A stretch of 64,000 bases of DNA from Myroides odoratus (GCF_001549985.1 NZ_LROZ01000016.1:24086-88085); one strand, 5' to 3'; counted from the first letter of the stretch, positions 1 through 9,109 are shown. Notes: generated by a model from the sequence alone, not told the origin. Made by a program: numbers and translations.

Positions 1-153
1 GGAGATCGTATTGTAACTAAATCAGGTTTACACGGAAGAATTGCTGAGTTAAATGAATTAACAGTTGTTGTAGAAACAATGGCAGGAAAACTATTAATGG
101 AGCGTTCTGCTATTTCTATGGATATGAGCCAAAAGCTTCAAGATAAGAAATAA
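1..153 (+). CDS. yajC: Preprotein translocase accessory subunit YajC (C-terminal part)
   Basis: The window opens inside an open frame that encodes 50 residues and stops at a TAA. The visible part begins GDRIVTKSGLHGRI and continues with a VVVET segment, which is the conserved soluble tail of YajC. YajC is a small single-span inner membrane protein associated with the SecDF-YidC part of the Sec translocon. The N-terminal membrane segment lies outside the window, so the call rests on the tail alone. A strong hairpin terminator follows directly. Confidence 0.8.
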   Translation, partial: GDRIVTKSGLHGRIAELNELTVVVETMAGKLLMERSAISMDMSQKLQDKK

Positions 154-170
154 TTATACGTAGTATAGAT

Positions 171-209
171 AAAAAAAATAGGCATTGCGAAAGCAATGCC
201 TATTTTTTT
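171..209. terminator. Bidirectional intrinsic terminator between yajC and gap
   Basis: An 8-bp GC-containing stem (181-188 with 193-200, GAAA loop) is extended by an A run on the left and a T run on the right. It can end transcription of yajC from the left and of the gap gene from the right, as the two genes converge here. Confidence 0.85.
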
Positions 210-264
210 ATTCGATTGAGGTGAAAAATCGTTTTACTTGTGTTGATTTTTTATCCATGTATTT

Positions 265-1275
265 TTAGTCCTTTTTGATGGAATCGAAATATAAAATCAA
301 ATCAATTAAACGAGAGGAATATCCAATTTCATTGTCATACCATCCCACCACTTTAACCATGCGATCAAGAACAGAAGTCAGCTGCGCATCGAATAGACAA
401 GAATGTGTATTGCCAATGACATCTACTGAAACAATCGGGTCTTCCGTATAGGCTAAAATTCCTTTTAATTCATTTTCTGCTGCTTCTTTAAAGGCTTGAT
501 TGATTTCTTCAATGGTTATTGCGCGTTTAACATAGCACGTAATATCAGTTAGTGATCCATCAGGAACAGGAACTCGAATTCCTCCACCGCCAATTTTTCC
601 TTCATATTCAGGAAATATTTTCGTTAAGGCCTTAGCTGCACCGGTAGTAGTAGGCACAATGGATTGTGCTGCTCCACGGGCTCTTCTCAAGTCTTTATGC
701 GGTTGATCGTGTAAACTTTGATCGGTGGTGTAGGAGTGAACCGTTGTGATATAGGCTTGTTCCATTCCACATAACTTTTTAATGATCTTTACCATAGGAG
801 CTGCATTATTTGTTGTACAGCTCGCATTGGAAACGATGCGTTCTTCTCCTGTTAAAATCTGTTCATTTACCCCAAAAACAATCGTTTTAATTTCATTGTC
901 TTCTGGTGGTACAGATAAAATTACACGTTTTGCTCCTTGTTGAATATGTTCTTCTAATAAGGTTGTTGTTTTGCGTTTTCCCGTTGCTTCCACAACATAG
1001 TCAATCTCCAGTTCTGCCCAAGGTAAGTCTGCAATTTCCTTTGAACTAAAATAAGGTATTTTTTGTTGGTTAATGATGAGGTGGTTTTCATCATGGGAAA
1101 CATCAGCTTGGAAAATACCGTGAATACTATCGTACTTCACTAAATGTGCCATGGTTTGCACATCAGCTAAATCGTTTATAGCGACAACTTCAATGACAGG
1201 ATGATTGAGCAATAACTTGAATAAATTTCGACCAATACGTCCAAATCCATTAATTGCAACTTTAATTTTTTTCAT
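265..1275 (-). CDS. gap: Type I glyceraldehyde-3-phosphate dehydrogenase
   Basis: The 336-residue product is full length for NAD-dependent GAPDH, which oxidises glyceraldehyde 3-phosphate to 1,3-bisphosphoglycerate in the cytoplasm. The Rossmann motif INGFGRIGRN is at residues 8-17, an Asp that favours NAD is at 35, and the catalytic Cys153 lies in SNASCTTN. The substrate-binding segments TTTGAAKA and RVPVPDGS and the terminal WYDNEIGYSSR are present. It departs from the common form in places (SVPPED in place of the usual SAPxxD, GGGGIRVPVP), so it may be one of several GAPDH paralogues, perhaps a gluconeogenic one. It lies 48 bp downstream of lipA on the same strand and is probably co-transcribed with it. 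Confidence 0.93.
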   Translation of the reverse strand: MKKIKVAINGFGRIGRNLFKLLLNHPVIEVVAINDLADVQTMAHLVKYDSIHGIFQADVSHDENHLIINQQKIPYFSSKEIADLPWAELEIDYVVEATGKRKTTTLLEEHIQQGAKRVILSVPPEDNEIKTIVFGVNEQILTGEERIVSNASCTTNNAAPMVKIIKKLCGMEQAYITTVHSYTTDQSLHDQPHKDLRRARGAAQSIVPTTTGAAKALTKIFPEYEGKIGGGGIRVPVPDGSLTDITCYVKRAITIEEINQAFKEAAENELKGILAYTEDPIVSVDVIGNTHSCLFDAQLTSVLDRMVKVVGWYDNEIGYSSRLIDLILYFDSIKKD

Positions 1276-1323
1276 TGGTTGTAAAAGAAGATGGTCGCCA
1301 AGCAGCGACCATCAATATTATAA

Positions 1324-2196
1324 TTATAAAATATGTTTTTGAGCTTTGTATGATGAACGTACAAGTGCACCACTTTCAACGTGTCTGAAACCTAATTCTA
1401 ATCCGATTTCTTCGTATTTTTTGAATTGTTCAGGTGTGATGAATTCTTTTACAGGTAAGTGTTTTTTACTTGGTTGTAAATATTGACCAATAGTTAAAAC
1501 ATCTAATCCAACGGCTCTTAAATCGTGCATCGTTTGGATTACTTCTTCTTCTGTTTCACCTAAACCTAGCATAATTCCGGACTTGGTGCGTTTAGCGCCA
1601 TTGTCTTTTAAATATTTTAATACACCTAAACTGCGATCGTATTTGGCTTGAATTCGAACCTCTCTTGTTAAGCGACGAACTGTTTCCATGTTATGGGAAA
1701 TTACTTCTGGCGCTACTTCTAAGATACGATCCAATAAGCGTTCTTCTCCTTGGAAGTCTGGAATTAGTGTTTCCATTGTTGTTCCTGGACTGATACGACG
1801 AACAGCTTTAACGGTCTCTGACCATATAATAGACCCTCCATCTTTTAAATCATCTCGGTCAACACTCGTTAATACGGCGTGTTTGATATTCATTAATTTA
1901 ATAGAGCGAGCAACTTTGTCTGGTTCATCCCAATCCACTGTTTCTGGACGTCCTGTTTTTACTCCACAGAAACCACATGAACGCGTACAGATATTACCTA
2001 AAATCATAAAAGTAGCTGTTCCTTCTCCCCAACATTCTCCCATATTTGGACAACTACCAGAGGTACAAATGGTGTGCAATTTGTATTTGTCAACCAACCC
2101 TCTTAATTCAGTATATTTTTTACCTGTAGGCAATTTTACACGTAACCATTTTGGTTTGGCCTGTGGTTGTATATTTTTGTCTAAGATTGTATCCAT
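1324..2196 (-). CDS. lipA: Lipoyl synthase, radical SAM
   Basis: LipA inserts two sulfur atoms into protein-bound octanoyl groups to make lipoyl cofactors of pyruvate and 2-oxoglutarate dehydrogenases and the glycine cleavage system. The 290-residue product has both cluster motifs: the auxiliary 4Fe-4S ligands Cys44, Cys49 and Cys55 in [12 protein letters not shown], and the radical SAM CxxxCxxC at Cys70, Cys74 and Cys77. The conserved RSSY that supplies the serine ligand is near residues 280-283. Length and motif order are normal. It is the first gene of a likely lipA-gap unit; a TATATTTG box lies on its strand just upstream. Confidence 0.97.
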   Translation of the reverse strand: MDTILDKNIQPQAKPKWLRVKLPTGKKYTELRGLVDKYKLHTICTSGSCPNMGECWGEGTATFMILGNICTRSCGFCGVKTGRPETVDWDEPDKVARSIKLMNIKHAVLTSVDRDDLKDGGSIIWSETVKAVRRISPGTTMETLIPDFQGEERLLDRILEVAPEVISHNMETVRRLTREVRIQAKYDRSLGVLKYLKDNGAKRTKSGIMLGLGETEEEVIQTMHDLRAVGLDVLTIGQYLQPSKKHLPVKEFITPEQFKKYEEIGLELGFRHVESGALVRSSYKAQKHIL

Positions 2197-2216
2197 ACTT
2201 TCATTTTATCAAAGTA

Positions 2217-2224
2217 CAAATATA
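2217..2224 (-). promoter_or_regulatory. lipA: Candidate -7 box for lipA
   Basis: The minus strand reads TATATTTG, a perfect match to the Bacteroidota -7 consensus TAnnTTTG, about 20 nt upstream of the lipA start. I see no clear TTG at the -33 position, so this is a partial match. Confidence 0.45.
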
Positions 2225-2400
2225 CTGAAATCTTCTCTTTTATCTTTGGTTTTTTCGGAATTATAAAACTGTGTAGATTCCTTTTATCTACTTGGACTTC
2301 TTGTTCTTTTTTGAGGATATTTTTGCTGAAAACGCGCATTTAAAGTCAAAGTAGGTCAGAATTAAATTCATTTACGCATGGTGATGTACGCCCTAATGTG

Positions 2401-2408
2401 TATTTTTG
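2401..2408 (+). promoter_or_regulatory. Candidate -7 box for the DUF4261-like gene
   Basis: TATTTTTG matches TAnnTTTG and ends 18 nt before the start codon at 2427. The -33 element is not obvious. Confidence 0.35.
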
Positions 2409-2426
2409 GGTTTATAAAATAACGCT

Positions 2427-3242
2427 ATGGGAGTATTAAATTGGCTGAAAAAAGATAAGCCACAACCAGAAAAAGAAATGCCAATTACAACAGAGCAAGA
2501 GGCTAGTCTTTTATTGGCTATGCCTATGTTTGAAAAAGGAGGTACCTACAGTATTGAGGCTGTATTGCAGCATTTACATGCGGAGTGGGGCTACCAAGTA
2601 GAAGGAACAGATTATGACAATACAACTGCTGTATTGACGGTAGAAGGAACGATGTTCGCTATTGCTTTTATGCCAGCGCCAATTCCGACAGAAGACATTC
2701 AGAACACAGCTCAATATGCCTATAATTGGGAAAATGTACTTGAGGATGTTCAAGATGTCGATAGTCATGCGATTGTTTCGGTATTAAGTGGTCCGATGGA
2801 TACGGTAGAAAGACATTTGTTGCTTTCTCGTATCTTGTATGCGATTATCGCAACTACACCAAGTTGTGTTGGCGTATATCAGGGCAGTCAAACCTTGCTC
2901 ATTCCACGTGCCCAATATTTGGATTATTATGAGGAAATGAAAGAGGGAAAAGTATTGGTTCCGCTATGGGTTTATATTGGTTTGCGCAGTACAGCAGAAG
3001 GAAATAGCATTTATACGTATGGTTTAACTGCTTTTGGTAAGCAGGAATTAGAAGTTATCCATTCGCATTTAGAACTAGAAGAATTGTATTCTTTTATTGT
3101 GAATATATGTTCCTATGTAATTGGAAGTGATGTTGTGTTTAAACATGGCGAAACGCTAGGATATACGGCAGAACAAAAGATAAATATTACTTCTTCTACA
3201 GGTGTATTTGTAGAAGGTGAAACATTGAAGTTAGCGATGTAA
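2427..3242 (+). CDS. DUF4261-like cytoplasmic protein
   Basis: This 271-residue protein has no signal peptide and no membrane segment. The pattern of a short N-terminal linker, a VLTVEGTMFAIAFMPAPIP segment near residue 75, then a long mixed alpha/beta part with a VGVYQGSQTL motif resembles the DUF4261 family, which has no known function. I assign it from memory of the family pattern, so the family name is tentative. It is monocistronic, with a terminator-like hairpin right after the stop. Confidence 0.6.
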   Translation: MGVLNWLKKDKPQPEKEMPITTEQEASLLLAMPMFEKGGTYSIEAVLQHLHAEWGYQVEGTDYDNTTAVLTVEGTMFAIAFMPAPIPTEDIQNTAQYAYNWENVLEDVQDVDSHAIVSVLSGPMDTVERHLLLSRILYAIIATTPSCVGVYQGSQTLLIPRAQYLDYYEEMKEGKVLVPLWVYIGLRSTAEGNSIYTYGLTAFGKQELEVIHSHLELEELYSFIVNICSYVIGSDVVFKHGETLGYTAEQKINITSSTGVFVEGETLKLAM

Positions 3243-3248
3243 GGCATG

Positions 3249-3284
3249 AAACGCTATTCTTATTGAAGGATAGCGTTTTTCTTT
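3249..3284 (+). terminator. Intrinsic terminator after the DUF4261-like gene
   Basis: A 9-bp stem (3249-3257 with 3270-3278) is followed by a T-rich tract. The rest of the gap up to 3489 is AT-rich and shows nothing else. Confidence 0.65.
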
Positions 3285-3489
3285 TGCTAGTGGTTCAAAT
3301 AAAAAAATAGCAAAAGTGTTTTTATTGAAATGGAAGGGAAATGACGATGTAATTTAGAGCCTTTTAATAAAAAGGAATAAATAATATGTAATATTGGTTA
3401 AAATTAAAAAATGCCTAGTAAAAAGGTGTTTTTATAACAAAATAATTCAAAGCCTAAAATTAGAATATATTAAAAAATAAAAGGCTTGC

Positions 3490-3520
3490 TTGGTTAAAAG
3501 ATGTAGGAAACCTATATTTG
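3490..3520 (+). promoter_or_regulatory. nhaA: Bacteroidota-type promoter of nhaA
   Basis: TTG at 3490-3492, a 20-nt spacer and TATATTTG at 3513-3520 fit the consensus closely. The box overlaps a possible TTG start codon at 3518, so transcription should begin downstream of it and translation must start at ATG 3551. Confidence 0.7.
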
Positions 3521-3550
3521 GTATTAAATATTTATACAAACTCAAAAGAA

Positions 3551-4894
3551 ATGGAAGATAATCTGAAGTTAACACCAGCAGATAAATGGATTGTAGCGCC
3601 CGTAAGTAAATTTATGCGAAAATCTACATCTGGTGGGATTGTGTTGTTCGTGGCCGCTTTGATTGCCATCTTTATGGCTAATTCTGCTTGGGCAGATCAA
3701 TACACCGCTTTTTGGGAAGAAAATCACATTGCTTTTTCATTTAATGACTTTTCGTTGAATCACTCGTTGAAACATTGGGTGAATGATGGATTGATGGCAA
3801 TTTTTTTCTTCGTTGTTGGTTTAGAATTGAAAAGAGAGTTAACCACAGGTGAACTATCTTCTCCTAAAAAAGCAATGTTACCTATTATTGCCGCTATTGG
3901 AGGAATGGTTGTACCAGCTTCTATTTACGCTATTTTTAACGCAGGAACAGATGCCGCTCATGGATGGGGAATTCCTATGGCAACGGATATTGCTTTTGCA
4001 TTAGGTGTGCTTTATTTATTAGGTGATAAGGTACCTACTTCTTTAAAAGTTTTCTTAACTGCACTTGCTATTGCAGATGATTTAGGAGCTGTACTCGTAA
4101 TTGCAATCTTTTATACAGAGCAACTTTCATTGATTAATTTAGGGATTGGATTGGGCTTTTTTGGACTATTGATTATCAGTAATTTATTGGGGATTCGCAA
4201 TACGATTTACTATGCTATTATTGGAATTGGCGGAATCTGGTTGGCCTTTATGTTATCCGGAGTTCACGCTACTATCGCTGCCGTTTTAGCTGCTTTTGCT
4301 ATTCCGTCCACTGCTAAAATTCACGAACCGTTCTTCCGCAAAAAGATGAAAGAACTGCAAAATAGATTCAACAGCATCGATCCCAATGATAAGATTCCAA
4401 CCTTAACAGGAGAGCAAATGGATTGTGTAGAAGAGATGAAGGATTTAGCTACTAATAGTTTACCACCAGCCACTCGATTAGAACACAGCATGCACAATTT
4501 TGTAGCCTTCTTTGTGATGCCTGTTTTTGCTTTAGCTAATGCGGCTATTCCAATTAGCACAGGAGGTGGAGAAGGATTGAGTGCAGTAACGCTTGGTGTT
4601 GCGCTAGGTTTATTAGTAGGAAAGGTTTTAGGGGTATTTGGATTAACCGCGTTGATTATCAAGTTAGGTGTCGTAAAAATGCCTGCTGGAATGACCTATA
4701 AAAACTTGTTTGGACTGGGATTATTAGCCTCTATTGGATTTACCATGTCTTTGTTTGTAACAGAATTAGCTTTTGATATTAATTTGCACCCTGAGTTTCC
4801 AGGTCAAGCGAAGTTGGGAATCTTAATTGCTTCTGGTTTAGGAGGGTTGTTAGGATTCATCGTTTTGAGTTTGGCGGGTAAAGCAAAGAAATAA
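3551..4894 (+). CDS. nhaA: Na+/H+ antiporter NhaA
   Basis: NhaA is an inner membrane antiporter that exports Na+ in exchange for H+ and supports salt and alkaline pH tolerance. The product has about 12 hydrophobic segments. The family landmarks are present: NDGLMAIFFFVVGLELKRE, ATDIAFALGVL and the adjacent acidic pair in ALAIADDLGAV that binds the cation. A hydrophilic insert with EQMDCVEEM lies mid-protein, as in other NhaA proteins. The frame is open from a TTG at 3518, but that codon lies in the -7 box, so I chose the ATG at 3551 (447 residues, starting MEDNLKLTP). It stands alone and converges on the helicase gene. Confidence 0.95.
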   Translation: MEDNLKLTPADKWIVAPVSKFMRKSTSGGIVLFVAALIAIFMANSAWADQYTAFWEENHIAFSFNDFSLNHSLKHWVNDGLMAIFFFVVGLELKRELTTGELSSPKKAMLPIIAAIGGMVVPASIYAIFNAGTDAAHGWGIPMATDIAFALGVLYLLGDKVPTSLKVFLTALAIADDLGAVLVIAIFYTEQLSLINLGIGLGFFGLLIISNLLGIRNTIYYAIIGIGGIWLAFMLSGVHATIAAVLAAFAIPSTAKIHEPFFRKKMKELQNRFNSIDPNDKIPTLTGEQMDCVEEMKDLATNSLPPATRLEHSMHNFVAFFVMPVFALANAAIPISTGGGEGLSAVTLGVALGLLVGKVLGVFGLTALIIKLGVVKMPAGMTYKNLFGLGLLASIGFTMSLFVTELAFDINLHPEFPGQAKLGILIASGLGGLLGFIVLSLAGKAKK

Positions 4895-4915
4895 TAGGTA
4901 TACTGCCACAATATT

Positions 4916-4948
4916 AAAAAAGCCGAAGAGTAATCTTCGGCTTTTTTT
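4916..4948. terminator. Bidirectional terminator between nhaA and the helicase
   Basis: A GC-rich stem AGCCGAAGA/TCTTCGGCT with a short GTAA loop is flanked by A and T runs, so it can serve both converging genes. Confidence 0.85.
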
Positions 4949-4960
4949 ATGATTTGAAAT

Positions 4961-6310
4961 TTAGTCTTTCTTTTTCTTAGCTGCACGTTTAGCTTCAACG
5001 GCGCGGTTTCTTGGTTTGGTCTTTCTCGGTTTTCTCTTGCCGGGACCACCTAGGTTAACTTTTGTGTTTTTTTCTTTTTTCGCGTGAAAAGCAGCTCCTT
5101 TTTCAAGTGGCTTTTTCGCTTTGACTAATTGCTTCGCTTTTAACTTCGATTGTTCAAATTCCATTAATTTGTCTGAAACTTCAACAGCTGAAGGAAGTTC
5201 GATTTCTCTCAATTCTTTCTCCATGAGGTCTTCCGCTTCCAATAACATTTCCTCTTCTTTAGGATCTACAATAGAGATGGCAATTCCCGTTTTATCCGCA
5301 CGTCCTGTACGTCCAATACGGTGAATATATTGCTCTGGAGAATCTGTGAATTGCAAGTTGATGACGTGGCTAATATCAGAAATATCCAATCCACGAGCCA
5401 TAATATCTGTGGTTACTAATCCTCGTAATTCATTTGCTTGAAACTCCGCCATAGAACGCAAACGGAAGTTTTGTGATTTATTCGAGTGAATAACAGTGAA
5501 CTCTTCTGGAAATGCTTCCTCCAATCGCTCCATTACCACATCAGCCAAACGTTTGCTGTTAATGAAAATCAATACGCGATTGAAAACTTCTTTGTCATGC
5601 AATAAATGCATCAGCAAATTCATTTTGGTATTGAAGTTTGGAACGCGATACAATTGTTGATCAATTTGTTCTAGCGGTGTTCCCGAAGCGGCTAAAGAAA
5701 CTTCTTCCGGAAAATCAAAAAAGTCTTCCAATACCTCATCTACCTCTTCTGTCATTGTCGCAGAGAACAAAATATTTTGTTTCTTGTTGCGCATCATGGC
5801 TAGGATAGAAGTAAGTTGAGTTCTAAATCCTAAGTTTAATATTTCGTCAAATTCGTCAATGACTAGTTTTTGTAAGTTGTCAAAACGCAGGACACCGTCT
5901 AGGGCTAAGTCCATCATACGACCTGGTGTTCCAACTAAAATATCAACACCCTCGTAAACAGCCTTGCGCTGTGTATTAATATTGGTTCCCCCATAAACAC
6001 CTAAAGTGCGAATCGACATATACTGCGTCAGTTTATTTACTTCATCAACAACCTGAACAACTAATTCACGTGTTGGTACAATAATGACAACGCGTGGTGT
6101 ATCCACATGGGCAAATTTCCATTGTTTTAAAATGGGAAGTAAATAAGCATAAGTTTTACCCGTACCTGTTTGGGCAATCCCCATCACATCTCTTCCTGAT
6201 AAAATAACAGGAAATGATTTGGATTGAATTGGTGTTGGCGTAGTAATTTGAAGCTCATCTAGGGCTTTTTGTAAAGCTTTCGGTAGATTAAATTGCTCGA
6301 AAGTATGCAT
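4961..6310 (-). CDS. DEAD-box ATP-dependent RNA helicase
   Basis: This 449-residue cytoplasmic helicase probably remodels RNA in ribosome assembly or decay. It carries the Q motif (FEQFNLP... PTPIQ), Walker A AQTGTGKT, PTREL, TPGR, SAT, the ARGLD region and HRIGRTGR in normal order. Motif II reads DEFD in VIDEFDEILNLGF rather than DEAD; Asp and Glu needed for ATP hydrolysis are kept. The last 60 residues are a lysine- and arginine-rich tail likely to bind RNA. It resembles RhlE-type helicases most. A TATCTTTG box lies on its strand 18 nt upstream. Confidence 0.93.
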   Translation of the reverse strand: MHTFEQFNLPKALQKALDELQITTPTPIQSKSFPVILSGRDVMGIAQTGTGKTYAYLLPILKQWKFAHVDTPRVVIIVPTRELVVQVVDEVNKLTQYMSIRTLGVYGGTNINTQRKAVYEGVDILVGTPGRMMDLALDGVLRFDNLQKLVIDEFDEILNLGFRTQLTSILAMMRNKKQNILFSATMTEEVDEVLEDFFDFPEEVSLAASGTPLEQIDQQLYRVPNFNTKMNLLMHLLHDKEVFNRVLIFINSKRLADVVMERLEEAFPEEFTVIHSNKSQNFRLRSMAEFQANELRGLVTTDIMARGLDISDISHVINLQFTDSPEQYIHRIGRTGRADKTGIAISIVDPKEEEMLLEAEDLMEKELREIELPSAVEVSDKLMEFEQSKLKAKQLVKAKKPLEKGAAFHAKKEKNTKVNLGGPGKRKPRKTKPRNRAVEAKRAAKKKKD

Positions 6311-6327
6311 AAAATATCTTATTTGGA

Positions 6328-6335
6328 CAAAGATA
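6328..6335 (-). promoter_or_regulatory. Candidate -7 box for the helicase gene
   Basis: The minus strand reads TATCTTTG, matching TAnnTTTG, 17 nt upstream of the start. The -33 element is not recognisable. Confidence 0.4.
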
Positions 6336-6395
6336 CGTTTTTTTATGCTTGTAGGAAGTATTGGAATTAAATTGGATAAAAGACAAGTCTATAAA

Positions 6396-7160
6396 TTACA
6401 AAATCTTTTTGATTACGCGTAATTTATGCGTGTGTTTTCCTGAATCTACATTGTAAATACCCAAATGATCTAAACGATCAATACGCACTTTACCATGCGC
6501 GTGAATGATGTAATTGTTTTCCATGATAATGCCAACATGGATAATATTTCCTTCAGCATTGTCAAAAAAGGCTAAGTCTCCAGCTTCACTTTCTTCAATA
6601 AAACTCAGGGCTTCTCCTATTGTTGCTTGTTGAGAGGCATCACGAGGAATAACATGACCATTGATTTTATAGACCATCTGTGTAAAACCAGAACAGTCTA
6701 TACCAAAAGGTGTTTTTCCTCCCCATAGGTAAGGGGCATTTAAGTACATAAAGGCCGTTTTTACGAACTGACTTTTGGTGAAAGTTCCAGTAATTGAGCG
6801 TCCTTCAAAGGCAAATTTAAGCGGGTTAGTCGCAGCGTGTTTCAAAACGTTGAGGTTACTACCCAACGGAATAGACATCAGTTGATTGTCTGAGGAATGT
6901 AGAAACTCTACAAAGTCTCCTGCATAAATAGGTGCTGTTTGATTTAGCGTATCATATTCATTCTTAGTGATGATTTGATATTGCTTGTTATCCACCCATC
7001 CTTGGTATTGGTCAAAAGCCAATTCAATTTTAGACCATTTCTCTGTTTGTTCTAGTATTGTAAACAATTCTCCGAATAGCAGTTGGGATACCAATTCGCT
7101 TTTATCGCTAGGTTCTGCGCGTAGGGGAACAATCGAAAGATTACAATAGGCAAATGTCAT
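6396..7160 (-). CDS. NlpC/P60-family cell wall peptidase with SH3 domain
   Basis: The 254-residue protein has an N-terminal SH3-like part (about residues 1-65), a middle linker domain, and a C-terminal NlpC/P60 domain. The catalytic Cys156 is in DCSGF, His208 in IIHVG and the third polar residue is probably His220. The family cleaves gamma-D-glutamyl-diamino acid bonds of peptidoglycan peptides. The arrangement matches the YkfC-type enzymes used for muropeptide recycling. No signal peptide is seen, which favours a cytoplasmic recycling role. It has its own promoter. Confidence 0.88.
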   Translation of the reverse strand: MTFAYCNLSIVPLRAEPSDKSELVSQLLFGELFTILEQTEKWSKIELAFDQYQGWVDNKQYQIITKNEYDTLNQTAPIYAGDFVEFLHSSDNQLMSIPLGSNLNVLKHAATNPLKFAFEGRSITGTFTKSQFVKTAFMYLNAPYLWGGKTPFGIDCSGFTQMVYKINGHVIPRDASQQATIGEALSFIEESEAGDLAFFDNAEGNIIHVGIIMENNYIIHAHGKVRIDRLDHLGIYNVDSGKHTHKLRVIKKIL

Positions 7161-7182
7161 AGAGGGTCTTTTTATTAAAGTG

Positions 7183-7213
7183 CAAAAATAAAGATGAGTT
7201 TGAAGAAATCAAA
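7183..7213 (-). promoter_or_regulatory. Promoter of the NlpC/P60 gene
   Basis: On the minus strand TTTG (7210-7213), a 19-nt spacer and TATTTTTG (7183-7190) make a complete Bacteroidota-type promoter about 25 nt upstream of the start. Confidence 0.65.
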
Positions 7214-7248
7214 CCCATCTTTTATTAATATTTGTACAACTAGTTGAA

Positions 7249-8427
7249 TTAAGCTCTTTCAATTACAATAGCAGAAGCACCACCACCACCATTACAGATA
7301 GCTGCAGCACCAATTTTAGCTTTGTTTTGTTCTAATACGCTTAATAAAGTAACAACGATACGCGCTCCTGAACATCCTAATGGGTGTCCTAAAGAAACAG
7401 CTCCACCGTTTACGTTGATTTTGTCTGTATCTAATTCTAAAAGCTTAGCATTAGCTAAACCTACAACAGAGAAAGCTTCGTTAAATTCGAAGAAATCAAC
7501 ATCTGAAAGCGCTAAATTTGCTTTTTTCAATGCGATTGGCAATGCTTTTGCAGGTGCAGTTGTAAACCAAATTGGCTCTTGTGCAGCATCAGCATAACTT
7601 CTGATATAAGCTAAAGGTTTTAAACCTAAGTCTTTTGCTTTTTCTTCACTCATCAATACCACAGCAGCAGCTCCATCATTGATTGTTGATGCATTGGCAG
7701 CAGTAACCGTTCCTTCTTTTGTGAAAGCTGGGCGCAATTCTGCGATTTTTTCTAATTTTACGTTTGAATACTCTTCGTCTTTTGAAACGATGATTGGTTC
7801 ACCTCTTCTTTGAGGAACTTCTACAGGAACGATTTCCATATCGAATTTTCCTTCTTCCCAAGCTTTAGCTGAACGCTTGTATGATTGGATAGCGAAAGCA
7901 TCTTGTTCTTCTCTTGAAATGTTGTGTACTTTTGCTGTGTTGTCTGCAGCAACACCCATTGCTTGGTTGTCATAAGCATCAACAAGACCGTCATTTTGCA
8001 ATCCGTCAACTAATGTTGTAGGACCAAATTTTTGTCCATTTCTCATGTGTACATAATGTGGAATTAAACTCATGTTTTCCATTCCACCAGCAACAACTAC
8101 CTCAGCATCTCCAGACATAATCGCTTGAGCTCCTTGCATGATCGCTTTCATTCCTGAAGCACAAACTTTATTTACTGTAGTACAAGGAACATTACTGCTT
8201 AATCCAGCGTAAATAGCCGCTTGACGAGCTGGTGCTTGTCCAACACCTGCTTGAACAACGTTACCCATTAATACTTCGTCAACTAAATTTACGTCTAAAT
8301 TAATTTTATCAATAGCGCCTTTAATTGCAACAGCTCCTAATTTTGTTGCAGGAACTGTAGATAATGAACCTAAGAAGCTACCGATTGGTGTTCTAGCAGC
8401 AGATACAATTACTACTCTTTTACTCAT
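7249..8427 (-). CDS. Acetyl-CoA C-acetyltransferase (thiolase)
   Basis: This 392-residue thiolase condenses or cleaves acetoacetyl-CoA; the same fold also serves fatty acid beta-oxidation. The nucleophile Cys89 is in NKVCASGMKA, the catalytic His lies in FNEAF/GHPLGCSGAR and the second active Cys in ICNGGGGAS. Length and motifs are normal for AtoB/PhaA-type biosynthetic thiolases, and the short loop lengths favour acetyl-CoA acetyltransferase over 3-ketoacyl-CoA thiolase. No other fatty acid gene is adjacent, so the pathway cannot be read from context. Confidence 0.95.
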   Translation of the reverse strand: MSKRVVIVSAARTPIGSFLGSLSTVPATKLGAVAIKGAIDKINLDVNLVDEVLMGNVVQAGVGQAPARQAAIYAGLSSNVPCTTVNKVCASGMKAIMQGAQAIMSGDAEVVVAGGMENMSLIPHYVHMRNGQKFGPTTLVDGLQNDGLVDAYDNQAMGVAADNTAKVHNISREEQDAFAIQSYKRSAKAWEEGKFDMEIVPVEVPQRRGEPIIVSKDEEYSNVKLEKIAELRPAFTKEGTVTAANASTINDGAAAVVLMSEEKAKDLGLKPLAYIRSYADAAQEPIWFTTAPAKALPIALKKANLALSDVDFFEFNEAFSVVGLANAKLLELDTDKINVNGGAVSLGHPLGCSGARIVVTLLSVLEQNKAKIGAAAICNGGGGASAIVIERA

Positions 8428-8856
8428 AATAAATAGTGTTTATCAACCCTGTACTAATGATTATTTTGAACCAAGTTAATAGATAGACAACGGATGCAGA
8501 GCATCACTTGTTGTTTTAGGCTTGTAGCAAAATAGTGTCGTGTTCTAGGATATTAGTTAGATATTTTTTGATTCAATGTTAAGGACAAATATACGTTATA
8601 AATTTATTTGGCAGAATTGTAGGGGGAAATAATCCGTGATATTAACATTAATCTGGAGAAAGGGAGTATTTTAATTGGATATTTAATTAAAAAAAAGACG
8701 GATAGTGGAGGGGAGTATGGTGAGAAAACAGGGGTTTTGGGAGAATTTACTTTTTTATTCAAAAAATAAATAAAAAAAAAGAAGGCTGTATCTACTTGAT
8801 AGATAATTGATTTGTTGATTGGGCTTGTTTTTTTTAGTTTTTTCTCGTTGAAATAT
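8428..8856. other. Gene-free stretch upstream of the thiolase and tRNA cluster
   Basis: About 430 bp of AT-rich DNA with no credible reading frame. It holds the thiolase 5' region with a minus-strand TATATTTG box at 8586-8593 (weak -33) and ends at the tRNA promoter. I see no other structure in it. Confidence 0.6.
8586..8593 (-). promoter_or_regulatory. Candidate -7 box for the thiolase gene
   Basis: The minus strand reads TATATTTG, a perfect -7 match. It would give a long leader of about 150 nt, and the -33 element is poor. Confidence 0.35.
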
Positions 8857-8887
8857 TTGGAAACAACGAAAACTCGTGCTACTTTTG
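8856..8887 (+). promoter_or_regulatory. Promoter of the tRNA cluster
   Basis: TTTG at 8856-8859, a 20-nt spacer and TACTTTTG at 8880-8887 fit the Bacteroidota consensus. The first tRNA starts 38 nt after the box. Confidence 0.7.
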
Positions 8888-8925
8888 CATCCGCAATACA
8901 GAAGATAACTCTTCTTTAAAGCAAC

Positions 8926-9009
8926 GGAGAGGTGCCGGAGTGGTAACGGAGCAGATTGCTAATCTGTCGACTGGTAACGGTCGCCAGGGTTCGAGTCCCT
9001 GTCTCTCCG
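8926..9009 (+). tRNA. tRNA-Ser (anticodon GCT)
   Basis: The acceptor stem GGAGAGG pairs with TCTCTCC (one G-T pair). The anticodon loop TTGCTAA gives GCT, reading AGC/AGU serine codons. The long variable arm expected of a class II serine tRNA and the TTCGAGT T-loop are present. CCA is not encoded. Confidence 0.95.
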
Positions 9010-9015
9010 CTTATT

Positions 9016-9093
9016 CGGGGTGTAGCGTAGCCCGGTCATCGCGCCTGGTTTGGGACCAGGAGGTCGCAGGTTCGAATCCTGCCACCCCGACCA
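9016..9093 (+). tRNA. tRNA-Pro (anticodon TGG)
   Basis: The acceptor CGGGGTG pairs with CACCCCG and the discriminator A is followed by an encoded CCA (9091-9093). The anticodon arm CCTGG-TTTGGGA-CCAGG gives TGG for proline CCN codons. It is 6 bp after tRNA-Ser and surely in the same transcript. Confidence 0.95.
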
Positions 9094-9109
9094 CTACAAA
9101 GTAGTGTAG

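Noticed and set aside
1688..2266. 192-codon plus-strand frame opposite lipA
   Set aside because: It covers the conserved Fe-S part of lipA in antisense; composition is not protein-like.
3518..3550. TTG start for a longer NhaA
   Set aside because: The TTG lies inside a near-perfect -7 promoter box, so it would not be in the transcript; the ATG at 3551 gives a normal N terminus.
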